The notes: a model not told the origin generated them from the letters alone. 17,628 bases of DNA from an uncultured Eubacterium sp. (GCA_946614405.1 CAMOGZ010000006.1:1-17628); one strand, 5' to 3'. Counted from the stretch's first letter, positions 1 to 6,476 are shown. A program made the numbers and translations.

Positions 1-2
1 CA

Positions 3-2804
3 GAGGAGGTCAACGTGGTGCTGACGGCGGACCGCCAGTGCCGGGATCAGGAGCTCTTCGCCCTCAGTAAGACGGTGATGCGCCGGCTGGCCATGACCGC
101 CGAGGAAGTCGGCTGCGCCATCGGCGTACAAAGCCGAATCGGCCAGGAATATCAGATCACGAACCGCTGCCCTGCGGTGAAGCATCTGGAACAGGAATTA
201 TTTGCGACGCAGATCCACCCATCGGATGACAGCAGCGGCCTCACCATTACCGAGGCGGCGAACTTATATAATGAAGCGGAGTCGGCGGCGGCTTTCATAC
301 TGCACCTTCTCCGGGACGAAGGATACCGCTACCGGGATATTGTGGTGATCTGCAACGACCAGAGCCTGCGGGCATCCATTGCCGGCAGAGTGTTCGAGGA
401 GTACGGGCTGGACCTGTTCCACGACAACAAGCGTGGCGTGCTGAATTCCGCCCTTGCGGTCTGCCTGGTGTCGCTTCTGACGGCGGTGCAGAACCGGTAT
501 CGGACGTCGGATATCTTCATGTGCCTGAAGAGCGGGCTCATGGGGATCCCCGCAGATGATGTGGAGACCCTGGAGAACTACGCCCTGAAATACCGCATCA
601 AAGGCTCCATGTGGAAGAAGCCTTTCCGCAAAGGAGAGTTTGAATATGGCGAGCAGGGCCTGGCAAAGATCGAAGAAATCCGTCAGCAGGCGGCGGACCG
701 GTTCGGCCGTGTGGAAGAGCTGGTAAAGAAAAGTAAGACCGTGCGGGAATTCGTAACGGGATTCTATTATCTTCTGACGGAGGAGCTCGGGGTGACCGGG
801 CAGCTGGAACAGCTTTTGATCCGTCAGCAGGAATATGGCCAGGAGGACCTGGCAGAGGAGACCCGGCAGATCTGGACTATGGTTTGCGGGATCTTCGATC
901 AGATCGTGGAACTCATCGGGGAGGATCCCTTCGACCTGGCGGAGTTCATCGATCTGTTTACGGTGGGACTGTCCCAGATCGAGGTGGGCGTGCTCCCATC
1001 GTCTATTGACGATCTGATGATGGGCACCATGCAGAGGACCCGTTCGGGGGATGTCCGGGCCATGGTGGTCATCGGCGCCAACGACGGAGTGCTCCCGGCA
1101 GAGACCGCAGACGAAGGCCTGTTTGCGGTGGAAGAGCTGGAGACTCTCGCAGATATGGGTTATGAGATCTGCAAGGTGGATACGGTGCGGATCCAGGAGG
1201 AGCGCCTGGCCATCTACCGGAACCTGGCGAAGCCGTCAGAGCACCTTTGGATCAGTTATTCCCTCTCCAATGAAGAGGGCGGCGAGCTTCGGCCTTCGGA
1301 TCTGGTGGAGACCCTGCAGCAGATCTTCCCGGATCTTACGCCGGAGAAGGATATCATCAACCGTGAGGAGCCCCTGGAACTGGTGGGGGGACGGATCAGC
1401 TCCATGCGCCACCTGATGGAGGCCATCCGCGGGTCCAGGCAGGGCCAGGATCCGGATCCCGTCTGGACGCCGGTGCAGCGGTGGTTCCGGGAAAATGAAG
1501 AAGACCGCATGGCTTTGTTGGATGATGCCCTGCACTTCCGCAACGATCCGGGACCGCTGAAAGACCAGTACCGGTCGCTTTTGTTCCGGGAGGAGGAAGG
1601 TGACCTGTCCCTGAGCCCTTCCCGCATCGAAGGATTCGCCAGATGCCCCTTCTCCTATTTCATCCGCTACGGACTGTCGCCGGAGGAACGCCGTGTGTTC
1701 GAAGCGGACTCCCGGGAGATCGGAGACCTGTATCATGCATGCCTCATGCGGGCCACCAGCCGGCTGACCCGTGAGGACCGGTGGGATGAGGTGACCGAGG
1801 AGGAATGCCGCAGTATGATCCGGGCGGTGCTGAACACCGAGGTGGAGAGGTACCGCGACGGGCTGTTTTCCTACGGAAATGAAGAGAAATATAAGGTGAT
1901 GCGCATCGAGGACACCTGCACCCAGGCCCTCTGGATGCTGGTGGAACACGTCCGTGCAGGCCGGGTGAAGAGCGCCCGCTACGAGATCGGCTTCGGCAAG
2001 GGCCGGCCCATCAAGCCGGTGGAGATCCAGCTGGGGGACAAAACGGTGTACATCGAAGGCAAGATCGACCGGCTGGACCGTTTGGGAAACGACCGGCTGA
2101 AGGTCATCGACTATAAATCGGGAAATCTGGAGCTGACGGAGGAAGAGGTCCGCGCAGGGTACCGCCTGCAGCTGATGCTGTACATGAAGGCGGCCCGGGG
2201 TGGCGACCCCGTCACAAAGGCCAGCGTGGAGGCTTTGGCAGAATCCACTGGGGCGCCAGCTGGTGCAGCGGCGCCGGATGGAGTGGGGGCTCCGGCAGAA
2301 TCCGCTGGGGCGCAAGCTGACGAGACACCCCCGAGTGCCGGCTCCGGTGAGGAGCGGCTCCCCGCAGGAGTGTTCTACTTCCACATCCAGGATCCAAGGA
2401 TCTCCGGCGATGAAAAAGATCTGGACGATGAAGCGATCCGGGAGGAACTGCGTAAGAAGTTCCAGCTGAAGGGGATCGTGGTCAATGATTCCCAGACCAT
2501 CAACGAGATCACCGGACCATTTGAGAAATCCGCAGATGTCCTTCCCATCCGATATGCGAAGGACGGGACACTGAAGTCCGGAAGCGGCGCCATCCTGGTC
2601 ACCGATGAGGAATTCCGTTCCCTCCAGAACGCCGTGGATGCCAAGATCTACGAACTGTCCCGCGCCCTGGTGGACGGCGACGTTTCCATCCACCCCATGC
2701 GGCTGCCCAAAGTCAACGCCTGTACCTATTGCGAACTCCGCAGTATCTGCCGCTTCGACCTGGGATTCAGCGGCTGCCGGTACAACGACGTGCGGAAGAA
2801 ATAA
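3..2804 (+). CDS. addB: ATP-dependent helicase/nuclease subunit B (AddB), 5' end cut by window
   Basis: This is the AddB subunit of the AddAB helicase-nuclease, which resects double-strand breaks for RecA-dependent repair in the cytoplasm. The frame is open to the left edge, so the GTG at 15 is not a credible start; compared with family length (about 1150 residues) some 250 N-terminal residues, including the Walker A region, lie outside. Numbering from that GTG, the C-terminal RecB-like nuclease shows an EGKID motif (E681, D685) and D699-x-K701. The four iron-sulfur cysteines are C544, C903, C906 and C912, with the x2 and x5 spacing typical of AddB. An Ala/Gly/Pro-rich stretch of about 50 residues (roughly 735-780) separates the nuclease motif from the following PAGVFYFH strand and is longer than the usual linker. 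No addA follows; a tRNA gene does. Family call is firm; start is unknown. Confidence 0.95.
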   Translation, partial: EEVNVVLTADRQCRDQELFALSKTVMRRLAMTAEEVGCAIGVQSRIGQEYQITNRCPAVKHLEQELFATQIHPSDDSSGLTITEAANLYNEAESAAAFILHLLRDEGYRYRDIVVICNDQSLRASIAGRVFEEYGLDLFHDNKRGVLNSALAVCLVSLLTAVQNRYRTSDIFMCLKSGLMGIPADDVETLENYALKYRIKGSMWKKPFRKGEFEYGEQGLAKIEEIRQQAADRFGRVEELVKKSKTVREFVTGFYYLLTEELGVTGQLEQLLIRQQEYGQEDLAEETRQIWTMVCGIFDQIVELIGEDPFDLAEFIDLFTVGLSQIEVGVLPSSIDDLMMGTMQRTRSGDVRAMVVIGANDGVLPAETADEGLFAVEELETLADMGYEICKVDTVRIQEERLAIYRNLAKPSEHLWISYSLSNEEGGELRPSDLVETLQQIFPDLTPEKDIINREEPLELVGGRISSMRHLMEAIRGSRQGQDPDPVWTPVQRWFRENEEDRMALLDDALHFRNDPGPLKDQYRSLLFREEEGDLSLSPSRIEGFARCPFSYFIRYGLSPEERRVFEADSREIGDLYHACLMRATSRLTREDRWDEVTEEECRSMIRAVLNTEVERYRDGLFSYGNEEKYKVMRIEDTCTQALWMLVEHVRAGRVKSARYEIGFGKGRPIKPVEIQLGDKTVYIEGKIDRLDRLGNDRLKVIDYKSGNLELTEEEVRAGYRLQLMLYMKAARGGDPVTKASVEALAESTGAPAGAAAPDGVGAPAESAGAQADETPPSAGSGEERLPAGVFYFHIQDPRISGDEKDLDDEAIREELRKKFQLKGIVVNDSQTINEITGPFEKSADVLPIRYAKDGTLKSGSGAILVTDEEFRSLQNAVDAKIYELSRALVDGDVSIHPMRLPKVNACTYCELRSICRFDLGFSGCRYNDVRKK
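2238..2319 (+). repeat. Imperfect 57-bp (19-codon) tandem duplication inside addB
   Basis: The string gcagaatccactggggcgcc at 2238 recurs with few changes at 2295 (gcagaatccgctggggcgca), 57 bases apart. In protein this gives AESTGAPAG and AESAGAQAD 19 residues apart. The repeat lies in the Ala/Gly/Pro-rich insert between the nuclease motif and the next conserved strand, so it probably arose by slippage or duplication in a tolerant loop. Confidence 0.7.
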
Positions 2805-2807
2805 CAG

Positions 2808-2836
2808 TTGTATTTTTCAAAAACATATGCTAAAAT
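2808..2836 (+). promoter_or_regulatory. Sigma-A extended -10 promoter of the tRNA-Thr gene
   Basis: A -35 element TTGTAT (2808-2813) is followed after 17 bases by TAAAAT (2831-2836), with TG at 2828-2829 making an extended -10. The predicted start is near 2843, about 29 bases before the mature tRNA. The -35 begins 4 bases after the addB stop codon. Confidence 0.7.
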
Positions 2837-2867
2837 TATCAAGTCGGCATAGACGATAATTTTAGCA
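2828..2867. repeat. Perfect 13-bp inverted repeat over the tRNA promoter
   Basis: TGCTAAAATTATC (2828-2840) and GATAATTTTAGCA (2855-2867) are exact reverse complements around a 14-base spacer. The left arm contains the extended -10 of the tRNA promoter; the right arm is in the tRNA leader. It is not followed by a T-run, so it does not look like a standard terminator for addB. An operator, an RNA processing hairpin, or a duplicated -10 facing the other way are all possible. Confidence 0.75.
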
Positions 2868-2871
2868 ATAC

Positions 2872-2947
2872 GCTTCTGTAGCTCAGTTGGCAGAGCAGCG
2901 CATTCGTAACGCGCAGGTCGCTGGTTCGATCCCGGTCAGGAGCTCCA
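2872..2947 (+). tRNA. tRNA-Thr (anticodon CGT)
   Basis: The 76-base cloverleaf folds with a 7-bp acceptor stem (GCTTCTG with CAGGAGC, one G-T pair), D-arm 2881-2896, anticodon loop TTCGTAA at 2903-2909 with anticodon CGT at 2905-2907 (reads ACG, Thr), variable loop 2915-2919, T-arm 2920-2936 with TTCGATC loop, discriminator T2944 and an encoded CCA (2945-2947). The last pair of the anticodon stem, A2902 with C2910, is a mismatch. It has its own promoter and terminator, so it is a single-gene unit. Confidence 0.95.
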
Positions 2948-2951
2948 ACGG

Positions 2952-2980
2952 AAAAGTGATCCCGTGAGGGATCACTTTTT
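2952..2980 (+). terminator. Rho-independent terminator after tRNA-Thr, bidirectional
   Basis: A 12-bp stem (AAAAGTGATCCC with GGGATCACTTTT) closes on a GTGA loop and ends in five T on the plus strand. Read from the minus strand it also ends in four T, so it can stop the convergent isochorismatase-like gene. Confidence 0.92.
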
Positions 2981-3021
2981 CGTTGTGACGCAGGGCCGGT
3001 TTCGGAACTGCAAAGAGCAGA

Positions 3022-3570
3022 TCACTTCACGATAGCAGAAATCTCTTTGAACCCTTCGGTCTTCGACCCATCCATCATCTCGAACAGGATCGATTCATAT
3101 GTGGTAACGATGCAGCCGGCGGCCTGCATGCGGCGGATGGCCACTTCGTGGTCACGGGCGTGGCGGCTGGAGCAGGCGTCCTCGATGAGGGTGACGTCAT
3201 AGCCCTGAGCCAGAAGCTCCAGCGCGGTCTGCTGAACGCAGATATGGGTCTCGATTCCGAAGAGGATCACAGACTTGCGGCCGCTTTTGGAAAGCGCGTC
3301 CCGGAAGTCTTTGTTTTTGCAGGCGCTGAAGGTGTTCTTGTCGATCACCGGGGCATCGCCGAGAGCTTCCTGGATGGGCTCTGTGGTGGGGCCCAGCCCC
3401 TTGGCGTACTGAGTGGTGACGAGGAGGGGTACCCCCAGGACCTTCAGACCCTTGACAAGGCGTACCACGGTGGACTCCAGTTCCTCGCTGCCATTCATGG
3501 CGGGCAGCAGGTGTGTCTGGAAGTCGATGACGGCGGCGATGGTATTGGAACGGTCGATGAGTTTCTTCAT
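3022..3570 (-). CDS. Isochorismatase-family cysteine hydrolase
   Basis: A cytoplasmic cysteine hydrolase of the isochorismatase-like fold, 182 residues, a normal full length. The catalytic triad of the family is visible as D16 (VIDFQ), K78 and C111 in GIETHICVQQTA. That motif resembles the ISOC1/ISOC2 and YcaC-like branch rather than nicotinamidases or true isochorismatases, so the substrate is not known; N-carbamoyl or amide compounds are possible. An AGGAGG ribosome site lies 11 bases before the ATG. A sigma-A promoter precedes it and a bidirectional hairpin follows, so it is a single-gene unit, divergent from the sigma-54-driven small gene. Family is firm; function is open. Confidence 0.9.
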   Translation of the reverse strand: MKKLIDRSNTIAAVIDFQTHLLPAMNGSEELESTVVRLVKGLKVLGVPLLVTTQYAKGLGPTTEPIQEALGDAPVIDKNTFSACKNKDFRDALSKSGRKSVILFGIETHICVQQTALELLAQGYDVTLIEDACSSRHARDHEVAIRRMQAAGCIVTTYESILFEMMDGSKTEGFKEISAIVK

Positions 3571-3603
3571 AACGATAATTACCTCCTGGATTTCTATGGC
3601 TTC

Positions 3604-3632
3604 ATTGTATCACAAGGAGCCGCAAAGCACAA
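3604..3632 (-). promoter_or_regulatory. Sigma-A promoter of the isochorismatase-like gene
   Basis: On the minus strand TTGTGC (3632-3627), 17 bases, then TACAAT (3609-3604) preceded by TGA, giving an extended -10. The predicted start is near 3597, about 26 bases before the ATG. Confidence 0.7.
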
Positions 3633-3788
3633 ATGAACCAATTATGGGTCGCTCGCCTCGGAAAGCTGAATCAAAAACGGGTCAAAATGTTAGTATGTCA
3701 AAAACTGAAAATCCACCCCGCTGGGTTTTGTGCCGGGAAAAGGTTGAAATTCCAACGCCAAAAAAATATTTTGCAAGAGAAGAGAAAG

Positions 3789-3804
3789 TTGGCACACCCC
3801 TTGC
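3789..3804 (+). promoter_or_regulatory. Sigma-54 (RpoN) -24/-12 promoter
   Basis: The string TTGGCACACCCCTTGC matches the -24/-12 consensus TTGGCAC-N5-TTGC. The invariant GG (3791-3792) and GC (3803-3804) are exactly 10 bases apart. Transcription should start near 3816, leaving a leader of about 65 bases before the small gene at 3881. No sigma-A -35 sits at a proper distance from the nearby TATACT (3807-3812). Such promoters need an enhancer-binding activator; none is encoded here. Confidence 0.85.
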
Positions 3805-3830
3805 GATATACTAGGGCAAAGAGAAAATTA

Positions 3831-3844
3831 GTCACGGAAGTGAC
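3831..3844 (+). promoter_or_regulatory. Leader hairpin with GNRA-type loop
   Basis: GTCAC-GGAA-GTGAC makes a perfect 5-bp stem with a GGAA (GNRA) tetraloop in the predicted sigma-54 leader, about 15 bases from its start and well before the ribosome site. It could stabilise the 5' end or bind a factor. It has no T-run and is not a terminator. Confidence 0.5.
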
Positions 3845-3880
3845 ATTCAATAGCAAAAGAAATACAAGGAGGAAACAACA

Positions 3881-4102
3881 ATGTCCAAGGAAAAAATGAT
3901 GGAAAAAGCTTACAACGAAGTAGAGAGACTGATCCCGGCTGAGTCTGACTCTGTCAGAGAGCAGGTGATCGAGAACTCCATGGCTTGCAACCTGAAGAAC
4001 GTTGCAAGAGAGGAGATCCACCAGTATGTGAAGAAGCACATGGCTCAGGAAGATGCCGCTGTCATGGACTACAACTACCAGGACTGGAGCATGACTCGCT
4101 AA
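3881..4102 (+). CDS. Small acidic protein of unknown function, sigma-54 dependent
   Basis: I do not recognise this 73-residue protein. It is acidic, probably mostly helical (N-terminal MSKEKMMEKAYNEVERL, then REQVIENSMACNLKNVA), has one cysteine near residue 36, and ends in an aromatic tail (YNYQDWSMTR). It has no signal peptide, membrane segment or recognisable DNA- or metal-binding motif. Evidence that it is real: a strong AAGGAGG site before the ATG, a near-consensus sigma-54 promoter, a leader with a hairpin, and its own terminator at 4159. Its codon use looks clean and translated. Being a single-gene sigma-54 unit points to an abundant product made under a specific nutritional state; the role itself is not deducible. 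It is not a small acid-soluble spore protein by motif. Confidence 0.85.
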   Translation: MSKEKMMEKAYNEVERLIPAESDSVREQVIENSMACNLKNVAREEIHQYVKKHMAQEDAAVMDYNYQDWSMTR

Positions 4103-4158
4103 TCGAAATAAGATAAAAACCATAATAAGTCAACAAGATAACATCCTTTCATCAAACG

Positions 4159-4191
4159 AAGAACTGCTGATTACCCACAGCAGTTCTTTTT
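4159..4191 (+). terminator. Rho-independent terminator of the small sigma-54 gene
   Basis: AAGAACTGCTG (4159-4169) pairs with CAGCAGTTCTT (4178-4188) around an 8-base loop and runs into five T. Confidence 0.92.
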
Positions 4192-4214
4192 CATATTAAA
4201 TGTTTTTAATGCCG

Positions 4215-4244
4215 TTGACACTGGCTGAACAAATGGGTTAAACT
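4215..4244 (+). promoter_or_regulatory. Sigma-A promoter of the wall-protein operon
   Basis: A perfect TTGACA (4215-4220) is followed after 18 bases by TAAACT (4239-4244), a 4-of-6 match to the -10. The predicted start is near 4251, about 36 bases before the TTG start codon. Confidence 0.6.
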
Positions 4245-4286
4245 GATACGGGAAGGAACGGATTCTTTATCTGGAGGCCAAATGAT

Positions 4287-5549
4287 TTGAAACAACTCAA
4301 GAAAGCATGTGTGTTATTTTTTTGCGCCGTCATTCTGACGGTTTTCTCAGGTGTCAGCGAGCTTGCGGCACCGGCCTACGCGGCATCCGCCCACTGGGTG
4401 TACAAGGGGAAGAATAAGGTAGGCTACGTCCTGAAGAGTGGAGAACGGGTCAAGGGAGTCCGCAAGATCGGGTCGAAGATCTACTTCTTCGATAACAAAG
4501 GCAAACTGAGCAAGGCCGGATCCGAGCGGCGCCTGAAATGGAAGGGCGATTACTACGATGTCCGCAAGGACGGCACCATCCGGAAGGGCTGGCAGGTCTT
4601 CGGTTCCTCGCTCTATTACTTCGGCGGCAAGAACGGCGCCATGACCCGGAACAAGACGGTGGATAACATTCACCTCCTGGCAAGCGGCAAGGCCTATATG
4701 ACCCTGGACGCATCCATCCGGTATAAGTGCATCAAGAAACTCAAGTCATGGGGCGTGCAGGATAAGTCTAAGAAGAAGCAGCTGAAGAAGGCATGGAAAT
4801 ATGTCTCGGGGCGCTCCTTCCATTACGCCACCATCTATCCCAAGCTGAGTGACAAGCGCTGGACCAAGAAATACGCCAACAAGATGCTGTCCGGCCACAA
4901 GGGAAACTGTTACGGATTCGCCTGCACCTTCGCGGCTTTTGCCTGGGTGATCGGCTATGACCCATATGTGGTTTGCGGCCGGTGTGCCGGGGGAAGAGAC
5001 CACGCGGCAGACGGATTCACCCGTCACGCCATCGTAAAGATCAGCGGCAAATACTATGATCCGGAAGGACAGTTTGCCGGCTGGCTCCGGGGCGTCTACG
5101 GGAAGAAGTCCTACAACTACCCCTTCAAGAAGAAGTTCAGCGTCCGCATGAAGCGGGTCAACGGGAACATCAAGACCAGCAAGGCCACCATGCCCAAGAA
5201 TTCCGTCCAGTGCATCGACGGAAGATACTACTACTTCAACGCCAAGAAGAAGTCGGTGAAGGGGATGTACCTGATCAAAGGCAAGCTGTACAACTTCAAT
5301 AAGAAGGGCAAGTACGGCTACTACATGACCACCAAGGCATATAATAAATGGCAGGCAAAATGCAAGCAGAATGCACCCTTTGCGCCGCTGAAGAAGCTGA
5401 TCGGAAACCCCAAGAAGGTGACCACCGCTGACAGCTGCTACATGGGAAGCGGCAAGGACTGCATCAACAAATACAAACATTTCATTGTGGATACCTTCCT
5501 GCCGGATGACGGAGGAGAAGAGATCATCATCGGGCTCAGGACAGAGTAG
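4287..5549 (+). CDS. Secreted transglutaminase-like protein with cell-wall-binding-like repeats
   Basis: A 420-residue exported, strongly basic protein. Residues 1-32 are a signal peptide with probable cleavage after AYA. Residues about 36-125 carry aromatic/Gly repeats of the clostridial cell-wall-binding type (IYFFDNKGKL, LYYFGGKNGAM), and two more follow at 310-347 (YYYFNAKKK, LYNFNKKGK). Between them is a transglutaminase/protease-like core with the triad C208 (KGNCYGF), H247 (TRHAIV) and D258 (YYDPEG), so it is probably active on wall or extracellular protein. The last 60 residues, with C384 and C392, form a separate small domain ending in EEIIIGLR. The start is TTG, 9 bases after GGAGG (4273-4277); no in-frame ATG precedes the signal peptide. 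An out-of-frame ATG at 4282 makes a two-codon reading frame whose stop overlaps the TTG. Its partner gene follows after 11 bases. The substrate is unknown. Confidence 0.82.
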   Translation: MKQLKKACVLFFCAVILTVFSGVSELAAPAYAASAHWVYKGKNKVGYVLKSGERVKGVRKIGSKIYFFDNKGKLSKAGSERRLKWKGDYYDVRKDGTIRKGWQVFGSSLYYFGGKNGAMTRNKTVDNIHLLASGKAYMTLDASIRYKCIKKLKSWGVQDKSKKKQLKKAWKYVSGRSFHYATIYPKLSDKRWTKKYANKMLSGHKGNCYGFACTFAAFAWVIGYDPYVVCGRCAGGRDHAADGFTRHAIVKISGKYYDPEGQFAGWLRGVYGKKSYNYPFKKKFSVRMKRVNGNIKTSKATMPKNSVQCIDGRYYYFNAKKKSVKGMYLIKGKLYNFNKKGKYGYYMTTKAYNKWQAKCKQNAPFAPLKKLIGNPKKVTTADSCYMGSGKDCINKYKHFIVDTFLPDDGGEEIIIGLRTE

Positions 5550-5560
5550 AGGGAAAGAGC

Positions 5561-6463
5561 ATGATTAAGATCACAGAGAAAGAAATCAGAAGTGCGCTGC
5601 AGGATAATGAAGTATTTCAGAAGCTGGAACCGGCGCAGATGATGTATGTACTGATCACCGATATCATCGATAACGGTGACATGAAGAAGAGCAACTTTGA
5701 ATACTGGATCACCCAGGAGGACCGCTGGCCGGAGATCCCCATGGAGGACCGGCTGGACCAGGTGCTGCGCATCCTGGACTCGAAGGAGATCGTACGGTCT
5801 CTGCAGTCCATGCAGAAGTCCGGGTTCATGCACTTCTGCATGCCCAAGTGCTTCCCCATCAAGAAGCTCATGGACAAGAAGACATTCTATTCCATCATCG
5901 ACCATTTCGACCGGCTGGACCGGCGCACGGATGATATGCCCTTCAAGCTGGCACTGCTGATGTTCTCCTTCGATCCCCAGTACACCTGGGAGACCCTGAA
6001 GGACGCCGGCGTGGCCCGTGAGGACCGGGACTGGATCTGTTATCTGATCAATGACTATATGGAGTTCCTGCGGCTGAAGAATACGAAGGGCCTCAAACGT
6101 TTCGTAGCCCGCCGCGGAACGGAGTTCTATTTCGACATGGACGACTATGCCCAGTCGGTGCTGACCATCACCGGGATCCGGGATCTGAAACCACTGGAGA
6201 GCCGGTCCTTCATCAACCGATGGATCCGCAACGGCGTGCCCCTTGAGATGAGTGATCTGGACTACACCGTGGAGGACGCCCTGGAAGCAGGCGCCGAGTC
6301 CGACGACGAGGTCCATGCTCTGCGGTCCCTGCTTCTGGAACACGTTCTGGACCGTCCGGAGGACAACGAGAAGGAGATCCTGAAGAGCCTGGTTCCCAAG
6401 TATTCACAGAAGAAGATCGACCGCCGCATCCGCCAGCTGGAGGATACCCGGGGAGATATATAA
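5561..6463 (+). CDS. CCA-adding-enzyme-like protein lacking the nucleotidyltransferase head
   Basis: A 300-residue soluble protein whose body resembles the neck, body and tail helices of class II CCA tRNA nucleotidyltransferases. Residues 62-100 match the segment ending LxxMxxSGFMHFCMP, residues 127-200 the RLALLL...GLKRF region, and residues 224-276 the diagnostic GVPLEMSDLD...HVLDRPEDNEKEIL tail. The catalytic head is absent: no GGxVRD and no DxD in the first 60 residues. The HD-type LLHDIGKP motif is replaced by LLMFSFDPQ. It should thus be unable to add nucleotides, but may still bind tRNA-like RNA. It follows the wall protein by 11 bases with a weak purine-rich ribosome site, and ends before a strong terminator, so it appears co-transcribed. 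Relationship is by motif memory, not alignment; moderate certainty. Confidence 0.7.
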   Translation: MIKITEKEIRSALQDNEVFQKLEPAQMMYVLITDIIDNGDMKKSNFEYWITQEDRWPEIPMEDRLDQVLRILDSKEIVRSLQSMQKSGFMHFCMPKCFPIKKLMDKKTFYSIIDHFDRLDRRTDDMPFKLALLMFSFDPQYTWETLKDAGVAREDRDWICYLINDYMEFLRLKNTKGLKRFVARRGTEFYFDMDDYAQSVLTITGIRDLKPLESRSFINRWIRNGVPLEMSDLDYTVEDALEAGAESDDEVHALRSLLLEHVLDRPEDNEKEILKSLVPKYSQKKIDRRIRQLEDTRGDI

Positions 6464-6476
6464 TCAGGAATATAAG

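Larger units (their letters stand above)
3571..3880. other. AT-rich divergent regulatory region (310 bp without a gene)
   Basis: This gap separates the minus-strand hydrolase from the plus-strand 73-residue gene. It holds the hydrolase promoter (3604-3632), three TCAAAA strings (3671, 3682, 3698), an imperfect palindrome GTTGAAATTCCAAC (3743-3756), a sigma-54 promoter (3789-3804) and a leader hairpin (3831-3844). Open frames across it overlap the real genes, have no ribosome site and look random. Confidence 0.7.

Noticed and set aside
1236..2693. Minus-strand open frame of 485 codons opposite addB
   Set aside because: Antisense shadow of a conserved gene; no start signals and no family resemblance.
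2828..2867. Inverted repeat as terminator of addB
   Set aside because: The right arm is followed by ATACGC rather than T, and the repeat overlaps the tRNA promoter.
3807..3812. TATACT as a sigma-A -10 for the small gene
   Set aside because: No -35 at 16-18 bases upstream (TTGGCA is only 12 away), while the overlapping sigma-54 motif is nearly perfect.
3633..3899. Plus-strand open frames of 88 and 133 codons in the divergent region
   Set aside because: They span the sigma-54 promoter, are AT/Lys biased, and lack ribosome sites.
5438..6343. Minus-strand open frame of 301 codons opposite the CCA-like gene
   Set aside because: Antisense shadow; the plus-strand frame has coherent protein motifs and the minus one does not.
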